Below, one piece after another: positions 22,195 through 34,070 of a stretch of 64,000 nucleotides of DNA (positions within the stretch are counted from its first letter, which is position 1; each line of letters begins with the position of its first letter). The stretch spans positions 48,571,601-48,635,600 of the forward strand of contig NC_092356.1 in the NCBI RefSeq assembly GCF_963676685.1, written 5' to 3'. The notes under the pieces are model-generated. The model was not told where the DNA came from, did no database searches, and saw only the letters and a program-made list of their open reading frames with translations. Source of the DNA: Mytilus edulis. Lineage: Eukaryota > Mollusca > Bivalvia > Mytilida > Mytilidae. The position numbers were made by a program, and so were the translations under genes.

Positions 22195-22760
22195 ATTCAA
22201 AAAGTCGAAAACAGACTGACAATGCCATAGCAAAAAAGAAAAAAGAAGAGAAGACAAATCATAGTACACAAAAGAAAACACAGAACAACCTACGACTGAG
22301 CAACAAAATCCCAAACAAGAACAAAAGTGATCTCAGATCCTTCTGAAGGGAAAGCTGATCCTATTCCACATGTGACAAACGTCGTGCATTTTATCCAAGT
22401 TAAAACCGGCGATGAGTTATATGCGGTAGTCACGTGTGTGGAAATGGGGACGGTGTGTTGATAACAACAATTGGAATATGTCTGCGTTCATGTGAAAAAT
22501 AACCGACTCGTAATGGTGTCTGTAACTTTTCAAAGAGAGTTCACAAATTGGAACTCATGGTTTCATAACTTCTCCTTCTAATAACCAACCTTCATCAGAG
22601 AATTTATGATAAAAAAAAACCTGGAATATCGTATCAACTTTAAGAATTATACTCCATATGCAGGCGCTGCTAAAATGTTACTTCAGATAAATAATTTGTT
22701 GTCAAAAAGCAAAATGACTAATATACAGAACACCGAGGAAAATAGGAATCTCTTTTGTTT
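22195..22760 (+). repeat. R3 interspersed repeat, longest copy
   Basis: Contains the ordered blocks 'aaagtcgaaaacagactgac', 'tctcagatccttctgaaggg', 'ccacatgtgacaaacgtcg', 'ggggacggtgtgttgat', 'gtaatggtgtctgtaac', 'ttggaactcatggtttc' and 'gcaggcgctgctaaaatgt'. It lies in gene C intron 2. The 60-codon frame starting at 22606 is repeat sequence. Confidence 0.65.
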
Positions 22761-23238
22761 AAGGCCGACACTCATTGTCAATTTCTAGATATAAGACAGA
22801 CTTTAATGTGTCTGCAGCTTTGTTGTATTTCTTATGTCACCTCCGATGGGATATATGTGTTCAATGTAGTCATCAAACTCTGAATTATTAAGTACGAGGA
22901 TAGCATCTTTATAATGAAAAATTGAAATAAAAAGATAATGCGAGCTCTTTTAATTGTTCATGAGAAAGTTCGGTATGAAGTTACCATTATATATTTACAG
23001 GAACAAGTATGAAAGAAGCGAAACACATTTGATTTCCACAGAAACGCCGAATGATTGTTGAAAAACACTTCACCCAAACGTAACAAATATGTTGTCAATC
23101 AAGACATCAACCATCAGTTTCAGAAATGTTTTGTTTAAATCAGTTTACCCCTCCCTAAGACAAGATACTTTAATCTAAGTTGGTCACAAGTAATGGAAAT
23201 GAACAGTAGACCATGCCATTATTGATGTGAATCCATAC

Positions 23239-23415
23239 CAAGAAAATGCTCAAAATATGATTGCTTCTGTGGAGAATCCACTTCAGGCAATGACGCTCCT
23301 TTGTTTTTACAGTCTTGTTTTATGTCGTCGTATATCATGGCATCAACCGTGTTTACAGTGTAGCAAACATCTGATGGTCTGTAAAGTAAAGCACCAATTG
23401 GACAGCGTCCAGTCC
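23239..23415 (-). CDS. Gene C exon 2: N-terminal half of C-type lectin domain
   Basis: 177 nt with acceptor TTGTGTTGCAG and donor G|GTATGG, phase 1 at both ends, the same size as in genes A and D. It encodes TGRCPIGALLYRPSDVCY, a loop with DAMIYDDIKQDC, KNKGASLPEVDSPQ and YFEHFL. The cysteines RCP, VCY and QDC are all kept. The helix motif GASLAAVES has become GASLPEVDS, with a proline inside the helix, which suggests relaxed constraint. It is intact as an exon, but its gene has a frameshifted exon 3. Confidence 0.8.
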
Positions 23416-25637
23416 CTGCAACACAAAATCAGCTTAAAATAGATATGTATGCATAACAAAGGTGTAGTTATACTCAGTTTAATTTGTATTTCTAGTATAT
23501 ATTGCCACGTTTCTATGATAGCATCATTAATAGATCATTTATCATATGTGACACTTTCTGAGAAAAGTAAAACAAATTTACCGAACTCCAATGAAAATTC
23601 AAAATAGCAAGTCATTTATCAAGTGGCAAAAAAAAAAGAACTCAAACGCATTAAACGAATGGAAAACAATTGTGTTATTCATTACATGGTGCAGGCATTT
23701 CTTTATGTAGAATAACAGTGGATTAAACCTTTTATTCAAAGTTAGCTAAACCTCTCTCTTGTATGACAGTAGCATCCAATTTCATTATATCGACATCAAT
23801 TTGTGAGCAAATTAAACAGACATAACAGGTAAAAATGTCAAAAGTTGATGATGATTAAAACCCTTTGATAAAAATGTGCTTCTGATTCGGGAGGTGTTAC
23901 TCTCACGTAGGAATTAAACAAGGACATCTAGATACAATACACAAATATTTGTCAGTGCACAGAAATGATCATCTACTCATCTCTTCAGTATAATTTCAGG
24001 ATGCTGTTATACTTGTTGACGTATACTATCACTGTAAATTTATATGTGTGTACGTTCCAAGATTTAATAACTATTTATCCTGTATCATATTTCAATTTGA
24101 AAGCTTTTATAATTTCTTATGATGTTTGGTGAGATCATTAACTTAGAATCACTTTTCATTTTTTTTTTTATTTGCAACAAAATTTTTAACATTAATTTTA
24201 TCGTTTTCAATTTCACTCGGTAGGTATATTGTCCGGCCAAGAACGCGTTTTCTCGAATTAATCGGTCCACTTTTTCGAATGTAGATCAGGTTTTGTCGTG
24301 TGAGAAAACTTGCAATTAGATTTACTGCTATTTCGTTTGTAAAATAGTTTTATAAGTGACTCTGATTCTTATTCTAAATGATATGCATATTTGGAACACA
24401 AACGATGCATATTGTCCTTATAATTCACTTACAATTCAAAGTTTTTTCCGTGTTTTTAGAGCAACATTTAAAACTTCCTAATTTTTCAAGAAAATATCCA
24501 GGTTTTAAAAAAAATGAAATTTACACAGAAGACATTCTTTGGCTTTTAAAAATGTTCTACTGGGACTATTAATAAGTCACAAAGAAATATGATCCTGTTG
24601 ATCAAATTTGACCCTTTTAAATTAAATGATCACTTTCTGTTCCGAAAACACTAACTATTTACCTAACACACTCCCTCGGAGCAACGCCCAGTCATCGGAG
24701 TTCTCAGATTGGATTGATAACATACTTAAACGTATATGCAAATAAAAAACAAGTAAAAGAAATCTACACTACATGAACTCGTTAGTAAGATGTATCAGGA
24801 TATGGTACGTAATTTAGACTAAATCTTTTTAACCTCCAAGCTAAGATGACCTCAAAAGACTAACGATGGTAAAATGATCCGATGTAAACATATCTATAAA
24901 TATAAATAGATATGATAAAAAATAGTTTACAAAATTTAGGGTATTCGTTTTTGCAGATAAAAGATGTTTAACAAAACAGCACTTATGACAAGTAAAACAA
25001 AGACTTTATGACCAGTATTTGCGAAATAAAACTACAAATATACAGGAATCATCTAAATAGATTTACCCCAACCGAAAAATATTAGATAATATAATAAAGT
25101 TTATATAGCTAAACTTCTCACTTGTATGTCAGTCGCATAAAATTCCAATACATTTACAATGATGTGTCGACAAAACAAATAGACATTTATGTTTAAAAAT
25201 GTCAAAAATAGGGATATAGCCGTCACACCACTGTATTATAATCTAAATCACTATAAAAAAAAATGTTAATCATAATTTACAATTTATTATTTATGGGCCT
25301 AATCAATCATCGATATGACTTTCCCTGCTTATCGATGTTGACATATTTCATTTTTTTTTATAACTGAACATGCTCATAACATAAAAAAAAACTTAGCTAA
25401 TGTTCAAATTCAAAGTCGCGTGAATACGGATTCAAACAGAAAAATATGGCTTCCAAGTCAATACAAAAGCTATTTTCTTTAACCATGTTAACCTCTTTGA
25501 CAAATTGAATAAAACATGATTCATAGCGAAATATTATTCCAAAATTCCGCTTTAAAAAATTACAACATTTTACATTATTTTGTTGAATTTTGGCTTATGT
25601 CTTTTTCATTCTATTTCAATCAAAAATAATTATTTAC
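23416..25637. other. Gene C intron 1
   Basis: AT-rich intron. An R5-like reverse repeat lies at about 23580-23715 and another homologous block at about 25110-25215, matching gene D intron 1 (14.58-14.75 kb). No further exon is seen on either strand. Confidence 0.5.
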
Positions 25638-25971
25638 CATCATTAATGACATAATGAGTCCATCCAATACCAGTCTTTGTAGATGTGTACTTAAAATCCT
25701 TTAGATGCAATAAACAATATTTTGTTAAATCGTTGTAGAAAAAGGTTACACAATGGTTGTTTATTATACAAATGGCAAAACATCCTATTTTGGAAGACAC
25801 ATAATCGGTCTGAACTGCTCCAGTTAACTGAAATCTTCCACTTTGCTCTGGTTTAATCAGTGCTTGAAATTTTATGCTTTGCTGGAATGAAAGTGAAATG
25901 TCGACCAAGTAAATATTAAGAACTACCAAAACATGTAACCATTGAGAATTTAAAATCATTTTTATCAGCAT
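25638..25971 (-). CDS. Gene C exon 1: signal peptide and PAN/apple-like domain
   Basis: ATG at 25971, 334 nt to donor GATG|GTAAAT, phase 1. The hydrophobic leader (MLIKMILNSQWLHVLVVLNI) is followed by the PAN/apple-like domain with C-x3-C-x5-C-x11-C (GCFAIC, NNHCVTFFYN, KYCLLH). From QALIKPEQSG onward it is almost identical to gene D exon 1, while the leaders differ more. That is consistent with a recent duplication, with the mature domain conserved or homogenised. Because the TATA box is only about 30 bp away, the second ATG (codon 5) may be the real start. Confidence 0.8.
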
Positions 25972-25998
25972 TTAGACCCGTTTTTATTTCAGTCTTTC

Positions 25999-26006
25999 CT
26001 TTTATA
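25999..26006 (-). promoter_or_regulatory. TATA box candidate of gene C
   Basis: TATAAAAG on the minus strand, 28 to 35 bp upstream of the first ATG. It is homologous in position to the TATAAATA of gene D. Confidence 0.4.
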
Positions 26007-26309
26007 GAAAAAATGAAATATACTTATAATAAGCTACAACTACGTCATTAACTAAGTTAATATAATTTATGGAAGACTGTTAAAAGATTGTTTTCCCGAA
26101 TGTGCATAAGCTAATTTCTACTTGGGATCGAAGCTGGAAATATATGATCCTTAAAAAGAAAATATTCTTATAAACTACTTTCAAATGAATAAAGTTTAAA
26201 AGAATAGAGTGAATGGAGTTAGAAAGATTAACAGTTTTTGATAAAGCACTTCCATCAAGTTTTTAGGTCACTTAATGCAGTATTATTCATTATTGTTTAC
26301 TTTCTCTTC

Positions 26310-28140
26310 AAAAGCAGAATATGTGGTTTAATTGTCAATGAGAAAACTATGCATCCAAGTTCAAATGAAATGATGTAAAAAGTACGTTAACAAACCACCG
26401 AGCTCCAAGGAAAATTCAAACCGGTAAGTCCCTTGTCAAATGACAAAATAAAAAGCTGTAAAACATCAAACGGACGAAAAACAACTGTCATATTCTTGAC
26501 TTCGTACAGGAGTTATACTATATATAAAGACTGAGTTAAACATGTTGTTGAGCGCTCAATCATCCCTTGGGACAGTGGTTGTTACAGCCCAAGATAAGAA
26601 AAAAAAACTTTAAAAATCAGTTGAAAAATTAATTAATTTTCAGATCGAAACACTAGATATGAAAATAAGAAGATGAAGATTATAAAATATAAGGGACAGG
26701 GACTTATCTACTGCATCCTTACAGCACAAATAAAAAAAAATGCAATTAATAAAATTATAAGAAGATATGGTATGATTGCAAATGAGACAACTCTCCACAA
26801 GAGATCCGGTAATATCGTAATAATGGAATATATAAACAGCTCTTTATAAAACAAAAAAAACGACAAACACTACATTTGTCTTATCACTTATTTTATAGAT
26901 TACCGTTGTGTTGGTCATGTAATTAAACCCCGGTAAATAGTCTTATTCGGTAGGTCTTGTTCGCGAAAAGGGAACGGGTTTGTAGTTACGACATTAAGAA
27001 AATATCCGATATCATCTGTGAAACGGTTATTTCATAACGGTCACCCAACTCGTGATGACATCCATTAAATTTGCGAAAGGATGATTTCAACTTCACCATT
27101 TGGAACTCTTGGTTTAATTGCTTCCTTTTGAGCAGCAACTCTCTATCAAGGAAATGATGATAGGAAATACGAGCTCGGGAAAATCGTATAACTTGGGAGA
27201 TACATGCTCAGCATGCAGGCGCTGCTGGAATGTAGCTACAAAGAAATGGAAAGTTCACAATTGTTAAGCTGAAATCATCTCTTTTGTCGTACAGTTTTGT
27301 TTTCAATCGACCCTCATTGTCAATTTCTAGAAACAAGTCAAAATATGAGGCTGACTTAACTATGTCTTTTATATCCTGTATCTCTAGATTGATTGGATAT
27401 ATGCGTTCAACATAGTCACCAAATTTTTAATTATGTAGTGAGAGAACATCCTTATGTAGGAACGTCATGTTAAGGAATATGCTAACTTCTTTGGTTTCTT
27501 CATGAGACGTTCCTGTATGAAGTCAGCCTAAAAAAGGACGAAGTCAGCCTAAACAAGGACGAAGTCAGCCTAAAAAAGGACGAAGTCAGTCTAAAAAAGG
27601 ACCAAGAACTTGTACGTTAGTGTCTAATGCTTGGTATGCATCCCCCGCAATGCGAACCAACTATTAGCAAAATGGTCCCAATCGGGTATAGGACGCAACG
27701 TGAATATACAGATCAGATTACCATTCTCGTTAAAGAGCGGAACCATTTTTTTTAACATTAAAACACAGTGTAACTTTTTTTATAGATAGATAAGATGAGT
27801 TGATGCATGCAATTCTTCTACATAGATAATGCTATAGGTAATTATATCTTAAAACATAACCTTATTATGACAGTTGTTTTCCATTTGTTTAATATATTTG
27901 AGCTTTTGAAATTCTATTTGGTAAGAACTTTCTATTTTAAATTTTCTTTGGAGTCAGGTATTTTTGTTATTTACTTTTTAGTAAGATTGTATTTTACAAC
28001 GTTAATAAGCTAATTGTGAAGTGATGTCAAGCCAGGAAAGGTAGTATGCTAAAAATGATAATCTTCTTTCAAACTGCTTATTTATAATACGGATACATAT
28101 GAGGAAGTCGAAATTAATTGAATAGAATGAAAGGATAAAT
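26310..28140. repeat. Upstream part of the C/D segmental duplication (C side)
   Basis: Collinear with 15646-19740 apart from the R4 insertion on the D side. It contains an R3 repeat at about 26880-27330 and an R5-like block at about 27860-28000. No exon is recognised. Confidence 0.6.
27519..27602 (+). repeat. Minisatellite, four 21-bp units
   Basis: Four consecutive units beginning GAAGTCAGCC (last unit GAAGTCAGTC) and ending AAGGAC, with one or two substitutions between units. The homologous D-side region has no such array, so it expanded after duplication. Confidence 0.85.
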
Positions 28141-29440
28141 ATGATGAGATTATGCACTTGTATCAAGTTTTATGTAAATTCGGTGTGGCATTGTGTATAA
28201 CTGTGTTATAAAACACATTTAAAGAAAATGTGATATGATTTCACTATCAGCTTATAATTGACTTTTTGATACTTAGGAGATAACTGTATTATATTTTTTG
28301 CCTATGTAAAACGTATGGTTTACTGTCACAATAAATCATCTTTATGAAGGAAAATTTAGAAAGAATTCAAATATATATTTGCACAATTCCAAGTAGCTTT
28401 ACATTAATCAAAATTAAATCAATAATTCTAATTTTATTTACTTTATTGTTTGAGAAAAGTCAAAATGTGTGTCTTAGATAGAAATGGCTTGGAAACGTGC
28501 ATTTGTAAAACATCTTCCGTTTTGATATTACTAGTGCACGGGGATTTAACTTATACATATAGGATCCGGAGTCGTAAGCACTGGTTAAAGTACATACATC
28601 TAAATGTCAACTGCCAGTAAACAAATGGTATTTGCGATTTTTAGAATTTATGAATCCCCCAAAATGGTTTAAGTCAAGTGAGGTGTGAATGTACACAGGT
28701 TTAAATTGTCAAAAACACGTCAATATTAATGTCTAAGTCCGCAAAATATAACAATAAAACAAATTATAAAGCAAGAAGAACCAAACCAATACAGCACAAT
28801 GAACAAAGGAAGAGCGTCACTATTTTAGTTCCTGCTTAGTAATACTCATGATGATAAGTCACATTCGGAGGTGTCACAATCGAGAATAAGAGGATGGAAT
28901 TTCCGTTTGTTTGGACAGTGAGAACATTTTCGTGGTCATCTGTGACAGAGTAATTCAACAAAAGTCAACCGAATTATGCAATTATCTGTAACGTTGTGGT
29001 GTATATCTCTTAAATCATTGATTATATTTTTCTGATTGTGCAATACCTCTCCGTCACAAAAATCAAAGCAGGACATGCAAGCCCTTGACATTTCTATCAA
29101 CTTAGAGATATACTTCCAATATGAAATGTTTCAACAGAGCTTTTTGAAAATTTAAATTGACTCTTTTGTTGTTAAAGTAAAATACCACAAAATACCAAAC
29201 TAAATCCCTAATCAAATAGCAAAATCAAACACATCAATAGAATAGATAACAGCTGTCATTTTCATGACTTGGCACAGACATTTTCATTAGCAGAAAATGA
29301 CGTATCTAACCTTGTTTTAAAGATAGCGTATGCTCTCACTTGTATAACAGTCGCATACAATGCCATTATATTGGCAAAGACTAAACGCACCAATTTAATA
29401 AAGTACAAGAATCTATGCAATCTTGCAAACAAAGTTTTAT
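28141..29440. other. Intergenic, no gene seen
   Basis: AT-rich DNA between gene C upstream sequence and the hairpin region. An R5-like reverse repeat lies at about 29160-29285. No exon, RNA gene or mobile element beyond this. Confidence 0.45.
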
Positions 29441-29605
29441 AACAACTGACTATAGCTGACCATGTGGTATGTGCTTTGCTCATTGATGAAAGCGGTATGT
29501 GCTTTGCTCATTGATGAAGGCGGTAGTGACCTACAGTTGTAACTTTCTGTATCATTTGGACCCTCATGGAGATTTTTCTATTTAGCAATCATTCCACATC
29601 TTCTT
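29441..29605 (-). repeat. R1 repeat with internal 30-bp tandem duplication
   Basis: Reverse orientation: 'atagctgaccatgtggtatg' to 'caatcattccacatcttctt'. The block 'ggtatgtgctttgctcattg' followed by 'atgaa' occurs twice, spaced about 30 bp (about 29466 and 29496). The related copy at 44.8 kb has only one. Confidence 0.65.
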
Positions 29606-29719
29606 ATTTTGATAATATCACCATTTGTAGTATTTAGCTAAATTCTAACATAATCTTTAAATCAACGTATATGGTACATTATTTGGGTCAAAGTCAAAGG
29701 TTGCTAAATATTATTAGCA

Positions 29720-29850
29720 ACACAGTGTGCTAGTGACATAGTACGAAATATATGGGATCAGTAAATTTCGTATGGAGTAGGAGGGAACCGAACCGATTAT
29801 GAAATTTACTGACCCCTTATATATTGTATTATGTCATTTGCACACTGTGT
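29720..29850. mobile_element. Hairpin MITE
   Basis: Left arm 'acacagtgtgctagtgacat' then 'agtacgaaatatatggg.tcagtaaatttc'; the right end is its imperfect reverse complement finishing 'gtcatttgcacactgtgt'. The arms are about 53 nt and the total about 131 bp. The short frame starting at 29824 begins inside the right arm and is not a gene. Confidence 0.65.
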
Positions 29851-30515
29851 AACGAAGGTATCTTTACTGCTTTTTTTTTTAAATGTGGCGTTAAGACTGG
29901 TGGCCTATCTAAAGATCAAGTCTTCAATATAAAAAGCATATTCCTAATGGTCTTTACCAAAACATATACCAACAATAACAGCTTATTAGCTTTTATATGT
30001 TTTCGGCTTTTATTTTCAGTCGTTCGTCATCAATTTATTCATCTGTTTGGCTTAAACGTTTCAGATGTTTCGTCATGCTGTTTTTATAAAGGGACACAGC
30101 ACTGCTACAAACCAAAAAATTAAATAAAGTACGCCAACTAGACCCAATATCAAATATACAGAATCTTCACGTCTTTGCTTTGAAAAAATGTTTCAACCGA
30201 TGATATTCTTAGAAATGTATGGTTCAAAATATCAAAATAAATACAAGAGAAAACGCATAAGTGATTTTTTAAATCTTGATTCTGGTTTATAAAAATTGCG
30301 CTGCAAACGCTCTTGTATATTTAACAACAGGTGTAGTAAATTCGAAGTCTCGAGTAGTGATTCGCAATCTTTCTCTTGTAGACAATACAAGGATTGATAT
30401 GTCCTTATGGTGAACTCTAGGGAAATTCATGACATCTCTTTGGTTTATGGTCCCCATGTCATGCGATTCTCATCAATGCACATGCGTGTACTATAGCTTG
30501 AAAAGAAAAACCAAT

Positions 30516-30594
30516 ATGGCGGTTACCAGTATTTCAGTCAGTGTGAGTTGGAAAAAGATGAGACGAGTGCTAAATGGAATACTAACACTACATG
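30516..30594 (+). CDS. Possible first coding exon of an unidentified gene
   Basis: ATG in the context AATATGGCGG opens 26 codons (MAVTSISVSVSWKKMRRVLN and on) to a good donor, CATG|GTAAAG. The preceding 150 bp is less AT-rich than its surroundings. The basic, hydroxyl-rich N-terminus could be a mitochondrial presequence. I found no second exon downstream on the plus strand, so this may be chance or an isolated remnant. It lies between genes B and C on the opposite strand. Confidence 0.22.
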
Positions 30595-30639
30595 GTAAAG
30601 ACTTGATTGCAATGTAAAGCCCTTACGAAAATAAACCAA

Positions 30640-30775
30640 CAAGTAGATATAGAAAGATGTGGTATGAGTGCCAATGAAACAACTCTCCATCCAAGTAATA
30701 ATTTATAAAAGTAAACCATTATAGGTCAAGGTACGGCCTTCAACACGGAGCCTTGAATAAAAGACAATAACAAGG
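30640..30775 (+). repeat. R1 repeat, 3'-truncated
   Basis: 'atagaaagatgtggtatgag', 'aacaactctccatccaag', 'tataggtcaaggtacggcct' and 'caacacggagccttga' match the 5' half of the R1 copy at 14.1 kb. Confidence 0.65.
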
Positions 30776-31412
30776 ACGGTGAATGAAAGCATATGTAGGA
30801 TCTGACTACAGGGAGACAAACTTATGCCTGTCATCCCTTAATATACGGTAACAATCAATACATACAATAAAAAGTAAAGCAGGTACCTACAACGCGTATA
30901 AAGGTGTTCCTATTATAGTCCATTTATTCATCACACACACGATACTGACAATAATCAAATCACAACGGAAACGAACGCGTAAAACAAGAGGTAAAAAGTA
31001 ATTGAGTAGTCATAAAAAAGAAAAGTGAACATGAATATCATACACACAAAGCTATCAAACCCTTTACCTTATCATTATTCCTAACGTTTCGTAAACACAA
31101 ATATCGTATGTAGCATTTACGTGGTATATTTTTTTGGAGAACATATTAGGTATCATTTCGGGTTCTTTATCTCCTAGAAATGTGTGCAGGTTTCAAATTG
31201 CTGTTGTTAGATATCTTTCCTTTAACACAAAAATTTGGAAAAGTTTTAATAACATCAATGATAACAAAATAGATGTACATAAATAAGTTTTTAATATTGA
31301 CATAAAATAAATTTAATCAGAAAGACGAACATCCTTGATACTCGTTCACACAAGTTTTCTAAATATCATATGTACAAATTAACAGCAAAAAGAAAGATAA
31401 AGTATATAACTC

Positions 31413-31636
31413 CTACATCACTTTTATTTCGCACACATAAATAGAGGGATGATTTTTATTGCACCCAATGTCGTACCACTTGTCCTGTGTGAAAAGCTCT
31501 AAGCAATGTTGTTTACTGTCATCTGGTTGGTTAGGGCCCCAGTTGAAATATTGCAATGGAGTCCCGTCATCCAATATCCAATCCTTTGTATTTTTCGATT
31601 CACCCGCAATGGGAACACGAGATATGGGTCGTTCGG
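31413..31636 (-). CDS. Gene B exon 3: C-type lectin half-domain with QPD motif
   Basis: Acceptor TTGTTTTTCAG, 224 nt, phase 1, ending TAG. It encodes ERPISRVPIAGES, DWILDDGTPL, FNWGPNQPDD (a clear QPD at the ligand-loop site, the galactose-type signature in classic CTLDs), HCLEL, KWYDIGC and IYVCEIKVM. Both non-canonical cysteines seen in the sister exons are gone here: RIC has become RVP and DPC has become HPS. Loss of both together fits a lost disulphide. The canonical cysteines remain. The nearest upstream coding exon is gene B exon 1, 4.2 kb away, and no exon 2 is recognisable between them. Exons 1 and 3 would still splice in frame (184 aa) because both are phase 1. Confidence 0.78.
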
Positions 31637-33001
31637 CTGAAAAACAAATATGTTGTCTAAAACTAATTGGTTTAAATGTGTATTTTTGTTTTGTTTTAAG
31701 CCTGTTTGAATAAAATCATATAGTAACGTTATAATTTTTTATCAATAAAGTTTAAATATCTGTAATTAGCGATCTTATTATAACAGTAAAAAATAAATAA
31801 ATGTAGTTACCAAACCATGTGTTTTTGTAGACAGCATAAGCAAGAAAGTTCTATGTAATAAAAGTGTATTTTTTTTTAGAATAAACTTAAAAGATTTTGA
31901 AGGTAAATCTAGACTAGCGCTTCGGACATACGAATTTTACACAGCTTTAATTTAAGTGAGAGCACGGAATGAATAAAAACATATGTAAATTATAAGAGCC
32001 AAATCAATTTCAGCTTGGGTTTTAGTGTTAATATAAGAAGTAAAAGATAGTTTTTATGATGCGTTAATGTCCTGGTAACTTCGTTATCCATTTCATATCT
32101 TGAATTTTCGTGGTTTGGCTCTCAGGTATTCAAACGAAAACTTTAATGTATTTCAAAAAGGTTATATTATCGGATGGTCAATTATTGGTATGTCTCTTTT
32201 GGTCATATATCTCATAACATATTCAGGTACTTATAGATCCATGGGTAATATATGTTTAGCTTGAGCGTTTCTGGATAAGCTAGTTATAGAAAATATCTTC
32301 AATCGGGCAAACTTTCATTAAAGATTTCATAAATAAAGGCAACAATAGTATACCGCTGTTCAATAGTCATAAATCGAATAAGCAAAAAAAAATCCGGGTC
32401 ACAAACCAAAACAGAGGGAAACACGTAACTCATAAGAGGAAAACAACAAAACAACAGAAACACTAAACTGCTACAGAAAAAGTACATGAGTGAAGCTATG
32501 TCGTAAATATTAATTAGAAAGTTTAATGTCATTTTGAAATGCTTTTCGATTATTATCATTTAAACCCAAACATATCAATTCTTTGAAGTCAAATTTGTAA
32601 GGTATAAACTGACAACGTTGATAATTCCATCGGTCCATATAGTTTGAAACGGGAAATCACACACACACAAACCCGTGAATCGACTGTTTAGCGAATACGT
32701 TATTTTTAATCATTATTAGATATTTTGATATTATATAAGAATGGTTATTTCTCTTTGTTCCTTAAGTTCGAAAATCCGAATAAAGAAACCCCATCAAAAT
32801 AGAAACGTTAACCGAAGAAGATGAAATTACTACTGTTTAACGAATGGCACACGTGAGGATAGAACTAATTATAAAAACCCTCCTTTTCAGTTTTTTTTCA
32901 ATTTTTTATTGATTGACAGTAGATAGAAACGTTACACAATAAAAACTTTGGAAGGCCACTTTAGATCCAGTTATATTTTACAATTACTTAAAATATAGAT
33001 A

Positions 33002-33250
33002 TACAATGTATTAGGGACTACATCAAAAGTTCAATGTAGGATAAAAAACTTAATTCACATAGTTTTTTTAATGACCCCCCTACCCCCCTCTTAACTTAAT
33101 TTTGGAAAAATTGATTGACCCATATGGATATATGTAAAATCGATGTAGGATAATCAAAACTTGCAGCAAGTTTAACCCCCACCCCCAAACTATTTGAATT
33201 AAGTTTTTTATCCTTCATTGATCTTTTGATGTCGTCCCTAACGTATACCA
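33002..33250. mobile_element. Hairpin element with terminal inverted repeats of about 60 nt
   Basis: The left arm has 'tagggactacatcaaaagtt' and 'ggataaaaaacttaattca'; the right arm is its reverse complement with 'gaattaagttttttatcc' and 'cttttgatgtcgtcccta'. The interior contains C-rich runs (CCCCCCTACCCCCC, CCCCCACCCCC). Nothing is encoded. Confidence 0.6.
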
Positions 33251-33834
33251 TATATTAATTCGAAAACGTAATGTTCAAATCTCGTTAATTGATCAAGAAG
33301 ATAAATCAAGATAATAAACAAAAAATTAGGAAATCGCATTAACTCAAAAGAGGAGTGAAACCGGGTGCGTCGACAGTGTACACATCTGCAGCTATGCAGC
33401 CATCACCATAATCAGTCGGGAATAGGAAACAATATGTAGCATTACTGATTAGACTTTTATGATTGTTTATAAAGATCTAAGACTCCAAAAACATTTCGCT
33501 ATAGAAGTAAGACACAAACATATCGTATCAGTTAAGCAATTCGTGACTGTCACCATAAACTTATATAGTATGGTTTTCAGTCGTTCTTCGTCACAACTCA
33601 TTTAGAGCAGTTTTTGAATAGGAGCATAATGCTGAAAATGATGTTCGTATGTTGTAAAATTGCAACGGTGTAACGTATCAATTACGATTTATGTGACCGA
33701 TATACGATAGAGCCGAGAGTAAGTTTATGCTAAGAAATGAGACGAGTGTAGACAGTTGGACAGTTGAAATCATCACGGTTATCATAAATTCTACTGTCTA
33801 TCTACTGTCAATTATCATTGAGCGACTGTCATAC

Positions 33835-34070
33835 AAGTGAGAGGTTTAGCTAGCTATAAAACCAGGTTCAACCCACCATTTTCTACATTTGAAAATGCCT
33901 GTACCAAGTCAGGAATATGACAGTTCTTGTCCATTCGTTTTTGATGCGTTTTGTTATTTGATTTTGCCATGTGATTATGGACTTTCCGAATTGATTTTCC
34001 TCTGAGTTCAGTATTTTTGTGATTTTACTTTTTTCTAATATTAAGTCGTCCATCTGCGTAATTATCGAAG
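33835..34070 (+). repeat. R5 interspersed repeat
   Basis: 'gtaccaagtcaggaatatga', 'cattcgtttttgatgcgttt', 'ttgattttgccatgtgat' and 'cagtatttttgtgattttac' are the R5 core, found in whole or part at 13.1, 14.0, 15.8, 19.3, 23.6, 26.4, 27.9, 29.2 and 36.5 kb. The 69-codon minus-strand frame here is antisense repeat. Confidence 0.55.
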
